NCBI GenBank assembly: GCA_049487715.1
Contig: CP150575.1
Coordinates: 372,001-436,000 of the forward strand
DNA length: 64,000 nucleotides
Origin: Pycnococcus provasolii
Lineage: Eukaryota > Chlorophyta > Pseudoscourfieldiophyceae > Pseudoscourfieldiales
Direction of reading: 5' to 3'
Below are positions 42,287 through 51,908 of the stretch, in pieces; position 1 is the first letter of the stretch; the number at the start of each line of letters is the position of its first letter. Under the pieces are notes generated by a model. It made no database searches. It saw nothing but the letters and a program-made list of their open reading frames with translations, and had not been told where the DNA came from. A program made the translations under genes and the position numbers.

Positions 42287-44539
42287 ATGACATCCATGGA
42301 TGGTTTAATCACGTGCTCCTCCATGTCCATGCGTGGTGCTCCTCTCCGTCCTTCCTCCTTGGCCTTGGAGGCCCATGATAAGGCAGGTGCTGAAAAGGGA
42401 CAAGGCGCGTCGGGAGGGAGAAGGAGAAACAGACGCGGGTCCGTCGTCGCTGGACATGGACTCGCGCGAAGCGTTGCCGACAAAATCAAGTTTGCGAGAA
42501 TGCAAGAGGAAGCTAGGACGGCACGCGGCACGCCGCCCGAAGTCAAAGTGCATCGTGGCGCGCGCAAGAGGGGTGGCCGTGGACGCGGGGGTGGTGGTGG
42601 TGGAATGCTCGGTTCCGTCATGCAGGCTGCGAGGGTCGTCGAGGTGGAGTACGTGCCCATGGGACGGGGCAACGAGACGGTGAGGCGCACGCGTGAGGTC
42701 TCCAAGAAGTGGATGGCAGGCGAGACGTTCGATGTCGTGGCAGAGTACGGCGCCCGCGAGATTCTTCGTGCGGCTGAGTTTCACGGCGATCGCATTCCGC
42801 CTCACTTGCTCAATTTGGAGGGCAGCGCGGAGCCGCAGCTGACGCCGCGGATGTCCACTTCCTCATCCGCGTCTGTCAAAAACCGCGTCTCCTCTTCGAG
42901 CTCGAAGGGTGACGATGCACCCTCGTCTTCCATGTCTCCCACGGAGACCCCTCGAGTTTCTGAAGCACTTCTCACGTACCTCATGGACAACAAGGCGCAC
43001 CTGAACTACTCAATGAGCGCACCTCGTCCAGTGCGAAGATCGATTGACGGTGATGGGCATCGCTGGACAGCGGGAGATGGCGCGCTCAAAGACGTCGCAC
43101 GAGAGGAGCGCCTCAAGCGGCGCACCATCGCAGGCTCCACGTGCATTCGCCAGGCGGGGTTCCGAAGAGGGTGCGCCTCGCGCTGGTCCAATGACAAGCA
43201 CAGTGCACCAATCGACAGCGAGTATCTCGACGAGTACGAGGACTACTTCACCGAACTGGAGGAGGCTGAAGGTGGCATCGAATCGGACGACGATAACAAC
43301 GCGGGTATGTTCTCGCGGTGCCGCATTGGGGAAGATGTGCCTTTCGAGGGCACGCTCGTGGAGTGGATGCCAGACACCTGGAGCGAAAGCAAGCGCATGC
43401 CGATGAGCTATGCGCCCCCCTTGCGCGCGACTCGTGCGTACGAGGAGGTGGTTCGCCCCACTGAGGTGAGTGAGACTGCCGCGGCGGCGCTGATGGCAGG
43501 CGGCGCGATGCCGTACGATCTACCCTCTGCGTCTCGGCCGCACACGGCGTCGAGCGTGCCGCGCACGCCGCGTGACGAAAGGCTTCTCGTCCTTCCACCA
43601 CGCTACCGAACCATGATTGCGCGCGAGCGGGACGGCGGCAGCCTCTGCCTTCTGAATCTCAAGGAGAAATACGCGCCGGGTGATGGTGACATCTACGAGC
43701 GTGCGCTTGCCGCCGCAAGCACGCGCAAAATGCCCGGCGCTGCAGCTGTTCTTCCTGCCGATGTAAGCCGCGGTCCGCGTCGTGACTGGGAAACGGAGGT
43801 GCTGGAGCACGCCATGACAGCCAAGGCTATGGCACGCCCCGATCGCACCGAGCGACGTCTGAAGGCGTGGACCAGCGCATGGGCATCAGTGCTCTCTGGC
43901 AACGCGAATGGCTCGGCGAACCTCGACGAGCACATGGAAATGCTTGAAAGTGTCGAGAACCTGCGAGCGCCGGGTACTACGCCGGCTGACACGATGCGCT
44001 CGCGTGCCTCGAGCTTCTCGGGCTTAGGCACGCGGCGGCTGCACACTTCGCACCAAAGCAGCGCGGAGCGCATCGAGGCAATCGAGGATGAGAAGGAGCG
44101 CGAGGCGGCGATCGAGGAGGTAGCCAAGGCATCGATGGCAGCGGCTACGGATGTGTTCCGTCGCATGCGCCTGCGCACTGCACCCGCGCAGTCATCTCGC
44201 GGCTCTGGCACGGCATCGACGATGACGAGCAGCATCCGGCGGCCGACGGCGAGAAGGGCGGCGACGACCATGCTTTTTGACCATGCGACCATGTCGGACT
44301 TTGCCGAGGCATTTGGAGGCAAGTGGGCTTCGAATCCGGGGAACGCTCCATCGTCGCCATCGAACCTGCCATGCAGCCCTCGTATGCCGATGCGACGGGA
44401 TGTTCCCGCATGCCGTCGATACGTCAATGCAGCTGGCGCAAAGCACGCCGACACTCGCGCGATGAATCTCGGCTTGACGGTAAGCCGCAAAAGGGGATCT
44501 TATGGAGGAACATCTTCGGGAGCCGTGACTGTACGATAA
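42287..44539 (+). CDS. Unidentified 750-residue protein
   Basis: A long open frame with consistent Ala/Arg/Glu-rich composition and no recognised domain. Features: a basic Gly-Arg stretch (KRGGRGRGGGGGG), a globular-looking patch (VVEVEYVPMGRGNETVRRTREV), Ser-rich linkers, an acidic YLDEYEDYFTELEEAEGG, and a helical Glu/Ala-rich region near residues 600-640 (RIEAIEDEKEREAAIEEVAK). The charged YxDEYEDYF patch and many Met-Arg-Thr-rich segments look disordered. Could be a cytoskeletal or scaffold protein. The frame length over GC-rich DNA alone is modest evidence, but no overlapping gene competes. Confidence 0.6.
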   Translation: MTSMDGLITCSSMSMRGAPLRPSSLALEAHDKAGAEKGQGASGGRRRNRRGSVVAGHGLARSVADKIKFARMQEEARTARGTPPEVKVHRGARKRGGRGRGGGGGGMLGSVMQAARVVEVEYVPMGRGNETVRRTREVSKKWMAGETFDVVAEYGAREILRAAEFHGDRIPPHLLNLEGSAEPQLTPRMSTSSSASVKNRVSSSSSKGDDAPSSSMSPTETPRVSEALLTYLMDNKAHLNYSMSAPRPVRRSIDGDGHRWTAGDGALKDVAREERLKRRTIAGSTCIRQAGFRRGCASRWSNDKHSAPIDSEYLDEYEDYFTELEEAEGGIESDDDNNAGMFSRCRIGEDVPFEGTLVEWMPDTWSESKRMPMSYAPPLRATRAYEEVVRPTEVSETAAAALMAGGAMPYDLPSASRPHTASSVPRTPRDERLLVLPPRYRTMIARERDGGSLCLLNLKEKYAPGDGDIYERALAAASTRKMPGAAAVLPADVSRGPRRDWETEVLEHAMTAKAMARPDRTERRLKAWTSAWASVLSGNANGSANLDEHMEMLESVENLRAPGTTPADTMRSRASSFSGLGTRRLHTSHQSSAERIEAIEDEKEREAAIEEVAKASMAAATDVFRRMRLRTAPAQSSRGSGTASTMTSSIRRPTARRAATTMLFDHATMSDFAEAFGGKWASNPGNAPSSPSNLPCSPRMPMRRDVPACRRYVNAAGAKHADTRAMNLGLTVSRKRGSYGGTSSGAVTVR

Positions 44540-44591
44540 TTGAAAAACAGAGTAAAGTACATTGCATTACTGCATTACTGAACGAGCGATC

Positions 44592-46097
44592 TCAGCTCTT
44601 AAGGGCAATGCCAGCCTTCGCGAGTGCCTCCCGGACCCAAACTGGCGCGCGTCCATCTTCTTCCATTTTCTCATAGGGCACGGCGTAGTCGTCGTTCGCG
44701 CGCACACGAGGGAACTGCTTTCGCATAAATTGCTGCACAAACGCCTCGAAGCGGTTGTTTTCAATCGCCTCACGAATCTGCTCCATGAGCCTCATCATGT
44801 ACCGAACGTTGTGCACGGACACGAGGCTGCTCGCGACTGGTTCGCGCGTGACAATCGTGTGGAGGTATGCGCGCGTGTAGCGCTTGCACGTCGCGCAGTC
44901 GCATCCCGCCTCGATCGGGCGCATGTCGTTCGCAAAGCTTCGGCTGCGCAGCTTGAGCAGTCCCGACGACACCATGGCGGTTCCAAAGCGCGCGGTGCGT
45001 GTCGGGTACACGCAGTCGAACATGTCCGCGCCGAGCGCGACGCACACGACGATGTCGACGGGGTATCCGACGCCCATGACGTACCTTGGCTTGTTTTCGG
45101 GAAGCAGCTCGAGCGACGCATCCACGCACCTCCAGAAGTTCGCCTTGTCCTCGCCGCCGGAAAGACCACCAACCGCGTAGCCGGGCAGGTTGAGCGGGAC
45201 GAGCTCTTCACAGCTCTTGCGCCGAAGTGCGAGGTCAAGTCCTCCCTGCACGATTCCAAACAGGCTCTGCCTATCCGTTCTCTTGTGCGCGGCTATGCAC
45301 CTCTTCAGCCATCTGGTGGTTCTGTAGGTGGCCTCCTCGTATCGTTTTGGATCGTTCGCCGTCGAACTGACGACGTCGTCGAGCGCCATCATGATGTCAG
45401 CTCCTATTCTATTTTGGACTTGCATGCAGTGTTCCGGCGTTAACGTTGTCGTGTTTCCTGTTGCGGGGTCCTGGAATGTGACTGCGTGTTCGGACACTTC
45501 GAGGAGGTCGCTGAGTGATACCATTTGGAATCCTCCAGAGTCTGTGAGCATGGCTCGTTTCCACGAGACGAAGTTGTGCAGCCCGCCCATGGTTTCAATG
45601 AGCGCGCTCCCGGGTCTCTGTTCGAGGTGGTACGTGTTTCCGAGTATGAGTTGAACGCGTGCGTTTTCGAGGTCGAGAGCCGTGAGTCCCTTGACGGATC
45701 CTTGCGTTCCAACGGGCATGAACATGGGTAGTTGGCACGCGAAGTGGTGCGTGGTCATCGTCGCACGCCGTGCCCTTTTTTCACGAGAAGACAACTCGAA
45801 GACGAGCGCAGGTGAGATGGACGACGCCAACAAAGTCGACAAAGGCGGTGACGAAAGCACACGCGCACGAGCCGACGATACCAGTGATGAGCCTGATGAG
45901 CCATGGAGACCAACCAAACCACCGGAGCCAACCAAACCAGCCACCACACCAACCAAACCATTCTTACCATCATCATCATCGTCACCACCACCACCACCAC
46001 CACCACCCTCATCCGACACAAACTCCTCAAAGGAATCCAAGTCTGAGGCTCTGCGACGCCGCTTATTATTATTACCTCTTCTAGGAGCAGCGTCCAT
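44592..46097 (-). CDS. Queuine tRNA-ribosyltransferase, catalytic subunit (TGT/QTRT1)
   Basis: About 501 residues from the Met of MDAAPRRG. The 35 codons upstream are translated telomere-like repeats (LGLGLGL) and were excluded. The enzyme swaps G34 for queuine in tRNA-Asp, -Asn, -His and -Tyr. Motifs: PMFMPVGTQGSVKGLT, LGNTYHL, catalytic Asp in TDSGGFQM (~185), GIVQGGLDL, GGLSGGE, second Asp in FDCVYPTRTARFG, and the zinc site CDCATCKRYTRAYL followed by the SVHN His. The N-terminal 90 residues are an added Asp/Gly/Val-rich extension, perhaps for targeting or disordered. All key residues are present. A telomere-like element sits about 80 bases upstream of the start. Confidence 0.95.
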   Translation of the reverse strand: MDAAPRRGNNNKRRRRASDLDSFEEFVSDEGGGGGGGGDDDDDGKNGLVGVVAGLVGSGGLVGLHGSSGSSLVSSARARVLSSPPLSTLLASSISPALVFELSSREKRARRATMTTHHFACQLPMFMPVGTQGSVKGLTALDLENARVQLILGNTYHLEQRPGSALIETMGGLHNFVSWKRAMLTDSGGFQMVSLSDLLEVSEHAVTFQDPATGNTTTLTPEHCMQVQNRIGADIMMALDDVVSSTANDPKRYEEATYRTTRWLKRCIAAHKRTDRQSLFGIVQGGLDLALRRKSCEELVPLNLPGYAVGGLSGGEDKANFWRCVDASLELLPENKPRYVMGVGYPVDIVVCVALGADMFDCVYPTRTARFGTAMVSSGLLKLRSRSFANDMRPIEAGCDCATCKRYTRAYLHTIVTREPVASSLVSVHNVRYMMRLMEQIREAIENNRFEAFVQQFMRKQFPRVRANDDYAVPYEKMEEDGRAPVWVREALAKAGIALKS

Positions 46098-46178
46098 GAC
46101 GACGACGACGACGACGGCGACAGGGTGATTCAGACGACGGCTCCGGTATTGGGAGGGGGGACTTACGGCGGCGGCCGC

Positions 46179-46200
46179 TAACCCTAACCCTAACCCTAAC
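46179..46200. promoter_or_regulatory. Telomere-like element in the TGT promoter
   Basis: Three CCCTAA units plus partial ends (TTAGGG in gene sense), about 80 bases upstream of the chosen TGT start. Followed by degenerate ACCCTATCGTAACC. Confidence 0.45.
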
Positions 46201-46278
46201 ACGAATACCCTATCGTAACCTTACCACGAATGGGTGGGGGCCACGGGCCACCAAAGGTTGGGTCTTCACGCAGATTCT

Positions 46279-46611
46279 TCATGAGTTGCCGCATCCGCTA
46301 TCCGCTGTCGTCCCCAACGGTCCGCTGCCGCTGCCGCTTCCACTGCCGCTTCCACTGCCGCTGCCGTCCACAACGGTCCGGATGAGGGTGTTCGTTTTTG
46401 AGTCCTCGCTGAATGCGCATGTGCCGCATTGCACTGCCTTGACCCCGCCGCCAGCACAGAGGAGAGCCGCCGCAAGCGCGAGGAGCACGAAGGACCGGCT
46501 CCGAGGAGGAAGGCGGGATGATGAACCACCTCCACGTACGGCGGGTTCGCTGAGCCTGAGCCTGCGGAGGAGAGACAATTGTTTATTACTTGACTTGACG
46601 CGCGACATCAA
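46279..46611 (-). CDS. Possible small secreted protein with Ser-Gly repeat
   Basis: A 110-residue frame with a basic leader and a signal-peptide-like SFVLLALAAALLCAGGG, then a Cys-containing stretch (VQCGTCAFSED) and (GS)n coded by a 6-bp repeat. No family recognised. It lies in tandem upstream of the TGT gene. It may be a real small protein, an exon, or chance; the evidence is only the signal-like segment. Confidence 0.3.
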   Translation of the reverse strand: MMSRVKSSNKQLSLLRRLRLSEPAVRGGGSSSRLPPRSRSFVLLALAAALLCAGGGVKAVQCGTCAFSEDSKTNTLIRTVVDGSGSGSGSGSGSGSGPLGTTADSGCGNS

Positions 46612-46639
46612 GTCCGTTCAGTCGTAAAGAAGGCACTGA

Positions 46640-47156
46640 GAAGGCAATTAAGCTTGCAATGAAGCAACCACCAACGGTCAACCCACCAACGGTGCAAGTT
46701 CAGGGGAGGGAAAAAAACAACGCGTCTCGACCTACCCTACCTCTAACATAGTCTAACAGGGGCCTAGTTTACAACAGAAAACGACGTTTGGCAAAACGAC
46801 GTTTGGCCAAAAACGGGGAAGGAGCAACGGTGGGGTCCCGAGAGAAACAACGGAACCAGCCACTCGCCAACCCCAAAGAACACCGCGGACCACACCACGC
46901 GCAACGGCGAACCAACACACGCCATCATGTGTACCTTTAGCGGTCACCTCCCCCGGGCGGACCGGACCGTTCCCGCCTGAGCTCAACCTTTTCATTCCCT
47001 CTTGATGAGCTCAGGAACAAGCGCCGGGAAAAGTTGACCTTGACCGGACTTTCGGGTGGGAAGAGACCCTGGCACCTGGGGGGACTTTCCACTACGGTAT
47101 GAGCTAGGCCGCTGTCGAAGAAGTAGACGGCCGCCTCGCCGCCGCTCCACCCGGCT
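46640..47156. other. Intergenic region with short duplications
   Basis: CCACCAACGGT is duplicated near 46665-46693 and AAACGACGTTTGGC is duplicated near 46778-46807. No gene seen before the GC-rich block begins. Confidence 0.4.
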
Positions 47157-48122
47157 GTGCCCAGCGCACAGCTCGGCACGCCACCGGGCGAGCCGGACAC
47201 ATCCGCGGAGCCCCCGGGCCCGCGGGATCCTCAGGACGCCGCCGCCATTCGTGCGCGGCATCCGACCAGGCCAGTGCCCTGCACACTGCCCGGTGCGCCT
47301 TCGGGCGCGCCTACCTCCTCCGCAGCGCCTCCGGGCCCGTCGGTACACCAGGACGCAGCTGCCGCTCGCGCGCAGCGTCCAGCCCCGGCCGTGCCTCGCG
47401 CACCGCCGGGCGCGCCTTCGGGCGCGCCACACCCGCCCGCCGCGCCCCCGGGCACGCCGGAGCGGACGATCGCAGCCGCCGCCCGGGCGCCGCGTCTCAC
47501 CTCACACGTGCCCCGCGCACGTTCAGGCTCGCCTCCCGGCGCGCCGTACCTCGTCGCTGCGGTGCCTGGCCAGCCCGGGTCGTTGACCGCAACCGCCGAG
47601 GGTTCGCAGCAGCCGCCCAGCGCTGCGAGGGACGCGCCGCCCGCCGCCACGCCGGTCCCGCTCCCCCCCCGTCCGAGTTCTGGTACCGCCAGCATCGCAC
47701 ATGGGGAGCTGCAGGCCGCGCCGCTCCCGGGCGCGGGCCGCCGATGGTTTCACCCTGCCGCAGCCGTGCACGACACACCAACGACGTTCAGCGAATGGCT
47801 GGGCTGCGCCGTGCCAGTCCACGGCGAGCCGTGGGCTTGGGCAGCGGGAATCACCGCCGCCACGCGGCCGCCGATCACGATCATCACCCGGGGAGACACC
47901 TGTTTGTCAGCCACCTGGGGCGCGCTTCTGGGCGGCATCCGGATAGCCGCGCTCCAGGCTGTGGGCACAGCGCCCCTTCCCGCCCCCGGACTCCCGCGGT
48001 CACCCACGAGAGCCCGGGCGGATTCGTCTGCCTGCGGCCGGCACGGTCCCAGCGACGCCAGCGACCGTGAGTGCGACTCACGTCCCCTCACGGGGCTGGC
48101 GCCCGCTTTCAGCAACCTGTAA
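47157..48122 (+). other. GC-rich open frame with 39-residue tandem repeats, no ATG
   Basis: A 321-codon frame (in-frame stop at 47124; first GTG at 47157) without any ATG. The first half is three and a half tandem copies of a 39-residue Ala/Pro unit beginning PGAPSGAP (117-bp DNA repeat). The second half looks globular (TFSEWLGCAVPVHGEPWAWA; PITIITRGDTCLSATWGA), vaguely like OTU-type proteases of retroelement polyproteins, but I cannot confirm that. Base composition is far more GC-rich than the neighbours. It may be part of a retroelement, a spliced exon or transferred DNA. Opposite-strand frames are also open. Confidence 0.35.
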
Positions 48123-48431
48123 TATCCAAAAGTAGGAACCGTTGATGCATATGAACGTACCCAGAACCCCTCCCCACAACCAAGGGCAAGGACGAAGAGG
48201 ATCGGTTCGAGGAGGACCACAACCAAGTGCCGCCATGAAACTGTGGACACAGTCCTACAGTGACCTCTGCGCGTAACTCCGACGCGCGAGTGCTTGATGT
48301 CGACGCGAGATGCGGCGACAAAAGCACAGGATGCCACGCCCAGTTGCGTGACAGGAGAAGGGAGCCCGCCCGTGGGATCCCGCCCGAAGCCGAAGGAAGG
48401 GAAGAACCCTCTCCAACCCTGCTAACGCCTG

Positions 48432-48446
48432 ATTAGGGTTAGGGCT
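48432..48446. promoter_or_regulatory. Telomere-like element upstream of the kinase-PP2C gene
   Basis: ATTAGGGTTAGGG, two TTAGGG units in gene sense, about 90 bases upstream of the start. Confidence 0.4.
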
Positions 48447-48535
48447 AAGTTGGTTTCACGCCCGGCGGGGAGGGAGGTCTGTTTTCCACCTCACATTTCC
48501 CCAGGCCTAAAAAGTTGAATCATCCGGCTCCGATA

Positions 48536-50971
48536 ATGATGGGAACCCCCTCCATGTCCGCTCCATGTCCGTCAGATGTGCCTGCTCGTATGCTTTCGAT
48601 GGCGTCTCTGGTATCCTCTGGTGAGTTCATGCAGGCATCCATTGTGGGAAATTCAGTGGATCCCCCTCTTGCCCTCTCTTTGGTTTCCCTTCAGGCGTCT
48701 GGCGAAGTGGCGCGTGGCCCCAACTCCGTCGTCCTTCGAGGCACGTTCGGTGGTGGTGTTTCTGGATCTTCTCCTTCTCCCGGTGAGACATCAATCTCGC
48801 GTCAACCTTGCGCCATCAAAAAGCCGCGTCTGCCAACGTCGACGGAGCTGGATCGCTTCAAGAAGGAAATCCGACTCCAAGCGCGATGCTCGCACGCCTT
48901 TATTCTGCCCATCTTAGCCGCGAAACTCCTACCGCCGGACTACGCGCTCATCACGCCGCTCTGCGAATCCAACCTGCAAAAGGAAATTCACGCGAAAGGG
49001 TGGAGACCGTCACCCTCGGAATGGACACTGCTGGCGTCGCAACTTGCCGAAGCGCTCTCGTATCTGCACGACGTCGCCAAAGTCATACACAGAGACGTCA
49101 AGCCAGCGAACGTCATGCTCGCAGGAAACCCGTACCCGCGCCATCCGTACCTCGCCGACTTTGGACTCGCGGAGGACATCGCCGAGTACTTCGAAGATAA
49201 GCAGCGCACGATGAACGGTTTCGAGGAAGCTCTGCAGTGGAAGGGGCCTAGGGGAGGATTCAAGCGAAGATTTCAAGTCGGAACGCTCGAGTACCTCGCC
49301 CCAGAAAGCTTGATGGAGCACGAACAATCTCCAGCCACCGACGTGTACGCGCTCGCAATCATGATGTGCGAATGTGTGGCGGGAGTCTACCCTTTCAGCG
49401 ACTGCACGACGGAAAATGCGCAGTGCCACACCATTCTGGAAATGGGATACGGACAGGCGGAACTCCAAAAAGCTGTGCACGGCGAGGGACTCAGGCCCAT
49501 CGTACCCGACACCGTTTCGGAAAACCATCGTGAAATCCTCAACCAGATGTGGGCACACGACGCAGCTGAAAGACCGACGGCGAAACAGTGCGTCGCGTTG
49601 TGGGAAAATGCACACAAGGAAGTCAGCAGAGGGGCAACTAAAACGGCTGCAGCACCGGCGCCTGCGCCCGTTGTCGCCGACGCTATGGACGACGACGACG
49701 AAGCACCCGTGTACGACGCAGATGGAACGCGAATCAATCAGCCCGCCGCCGCCGCCACCACCACCGCCACCGCCACCGCGAATGCCGCAGCTGCGGATCC
49801 TGCCATGACGGAAGGCACGTGGCCAGATAAGCCTGCATGGCTTCCAGCCGCGCTCCCGTGCTCCAAGCACTTCGCCGTAGGTGCGCACGCAACAGCCGGC
49901 TTGCGCGGCGCAGATCGCATGGAAGATCGCCACGTGCTCGCACCAAGGCTATGTGCATCCGGCGACGCGCATCTCGTTGGAGTGTTCGATGGACACCGTG
50001 GTGCGGAGGTGGCGCAGTACGCTGCCACGCACCTTGTGGACGTCGCCTCGACACTGTGGCGCGGTGGTGATGTGGGTGCGACTCCATCACCGACATCCAC
50101 AGAGGACTTTCTGAAGGCACTCTTCGTGTCGCTCGATGCCGGCTTTGCGGCTGAGAGCGCACGCGAACGCCAGCAGCGTCTCGTAGAGGTTGGCGGCGAC
50201 GTGAAGCTCGCTGGGAAGCAAGCTTTTCCCGGTTGCACGGCTATCGCGGCGTTTGTGTACGGAGACGAGCTGTTCATCGCGAATGCGGGTGACTGCCGTG
50301 GCGTGCTATGCCGCCGAACGCGAAATGCCAGCGGCACGGCATCGAATGCAGGCGAGACAGTGTACGCAAGCCTCGCGGTGAGCGACGACCACACGCCGGA
50401 CAACGAGAAGGAGCGCGCGCGTGTTGAGGCCAGCGGAGGGATGATTCGCTGGCTCTACGACAGCTACAGAATTGGCGAGGTTGGCATGCAGGTGACGCGA
50501 AGTCTTGGTGATCTCGATCTTCGCAACGACGGGCTGACTCCCGATCCTGAGGTGCTTCGCGTGAAGCTCGCGAAGGAGTCGGATGGCCCGAAAGAGGATG
50601 GCACGATTGTAGAGGATCTCTTCGTGGTTCTTGCCTCCGACGGCCTGTTCGACGTGCTGACGAACAGCGAGGTGATCGCGCTCGTGAATGACACCGTCAA
50701 GCAGCCTCAGATGGCTGCTCAGCGCCTGATCACCGAGGCGATGACGCGCGGCAGTGGCGACAATGTGACGGCGGCAGTTTTGTTTCTGTCGAGCGAGATG
50801 GAAAGCGAGGAGACTATCTTCTCTGGCGGTGTTCAGAAGTACGTCGTTGCGGACACGTACTACGGCAGCCGCGCGACGTTGGCTGGCGACGCGACGAAGG
50901 ACAAGCTGTGCCACCGCATGGACCGTGAGGACACGCGCTGGGTGAGCGACGAAATGAGGGACACATATTAA
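48536..50971 (+). CDS. Fused protein kinase and PP2C phosphatase
   Basis: About 811 residues from the first ATG. Kinase domain: Lys in CAIKKP (~92), HRDVKPANV (~185), DFG in LADFGLAED (~208), and GTLEYLAPESL. All catalytic residues are present. An Ala/Asp/Gln linker with poly-Ala-Thr follows. PP2C domain: RMEDRHV (~461), VGVFDGHRGAEVA (~484), ANAGDCRGVL, LASDGLFDVL (~702) and GSGDNVTAAV (~741) supply the metal-binding Asp residues. The same order occurs in the plant 'protein kinase and PP2C-like domain' proteins. One chain can both add and remove phosphate, and may regulate itself. The substrate is unknown. The N-terminus is Ser/Met-rich and disordered. Confidence 0.92.
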   Translation: MMGTPSMSAPCPSDVPARMLSMASLVSSGEFMQASIVGNSVDPPLALSLVSLQASGEVARGPNSVVLRGTFGGGVSGSSPSPGETSISRQPCAIKKPRLPTSTELDRFKKEIRLQARCSHAFILPILAAKLLPPDYALITPLCESNLQKEIHAKGWRPSPSEWTLLASQLAEALSYLHDVAKVIHRDVKPANVMLAGNPYPRHPYLADFGLAEDIAEYFEDKQRTMNGFEEALQWKGPRGGFKRRFQVGTLEYLAPESLMEHEQSPATDVYALAIMMCECVAGVYPFSDCTTENAQCHTILEMGYGQAELQKAVHGEGLRPIVPDTVSENHREILNQMWAHDAAERPTAKQCVALWENAHKEVSRGATKTAAAPAPAPVVADAMDDDDEAPVYDADGTRINQPAAAATTTATATANAAAADPAMTEGTWPDKPAWLPAALPCSKHFAVGAHATAGLRGADRMEDRHVLAPRLCASGDAHLVGVFDGHRGAEVAQYAATHLVDVASTLWRGGDVGATPSPTSTEDFLKALFVSLDAGFAAESARERQQRLVEVGGDVKLAGKQAFPGCTAIAAFVYGDELFIANAGDCRGVLCRRTRNASGTASNAGETVYASLAVSDDHTPDNEKERARVEASGGMIRWLYDSYRIGEVGMQVTRSLGDLDLRNDGLTPDPEVLRVKLAKESDGPKEDGTIVEDLFVVLASDGLFDVLTNSEVIALVNDTVKQPQMAAQRLITEAMTRGSGDNVTAAVLFLSSEMESEETIFSGGVQKYVVADTYYGSRATLAGDATKDKLCHRMDREDTRWVSDEMRDTY

Positions 50972-51908
50972 CCTGAGCGCGTGATACACTGAGATCCCTC
51001 ATTCAGTAATGAAGTGCACTTTAAAATTACTCTGTCCAGCGGTCGTCCATTCACACCATTCACTTTCACCATTCAGCCCATTCACCGGTGCCATTCACTG
51101 CGCGTTTTTGTTCATGCATGCACCAGAACCTTAAATTTACTCCATAAGGTTAGTCGGGAAAACAGGCGCCACCTGCCACCTGGCACAACACAAACGCTTG
51201 TATTCCTACCCGGTAGAGTACAACGTTAACAACCTCAGGTTCTTAGTCTATTACAGTAGAAGGAGGTGCTTGCATTCTGTGCTTGCAAGACAAGACCTCT
51301 TGCAAGAAGGAAGGCTATCGTAGCTAACCTTACATAGTCCTTACAGTAGGTGGCCGGCCGGTTCCCACCCCAGGGGGCAGGGGGTTGCTGCAGAGCTGGT
51401 TGCTGGTTGGTTCCCCTGATACGAGGTAGACCTGATGCTGGATGGCTTTGCTTTGCCCTCTGGCCTTGTCTCTGGACAGTCTCTCTGGACACCTCTCCTT
51501 CTGCCGTGCTATCGTAGGAAGGCCTACCACAATGAGTAGTACTACGTGGTAGTGTGCTGTGTTCCCCTGCCAGTTGCCACGTGATGAAGGGAGGACATGA
51601 GAACTCGCCTCAGACTGTCCGAGAAGGAGAAAGAACCACGGGTCCTAATATTATTCCAGTTAAAATATGTCGCATGATGTGACCTTGACTCTTGAGCAGT
51701 TGAGCTGTTTGTTTCCTGATGAGCCTACTATTCTTGACCTATTTTATGGCCTCCTCCCAAGTTCCCAACCGGTCAAAAGATGATGACCCGGCCGGATGCC
51801 GGAGGAGGGATTCCTGTGCCGTGTCAAGGGTGTTCCCAATGGTCCTGCCCTCCTTCCTTCCTCTCAGGAAGTTGTCCGCATCCAGACTCTCCTTCTCAAC
51901 TTCTGGCC
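50972..51908. other. Intergenic region, no gene seen
   Basis: Contains ATTCACCATTCA words at 51045-51085 and short CT/AG-rich duplications at 51230-51320. No RNA gene, transposon or telomere-like repeat recognised. Confidence 0.4.

Noticed and set aside
46098-46202. N-terminal extension of TGT starting MLGLGLGLAA
   Set aside because: These codons are translated telomere repeats and promoter sequence. The next Met begins a normal protein.
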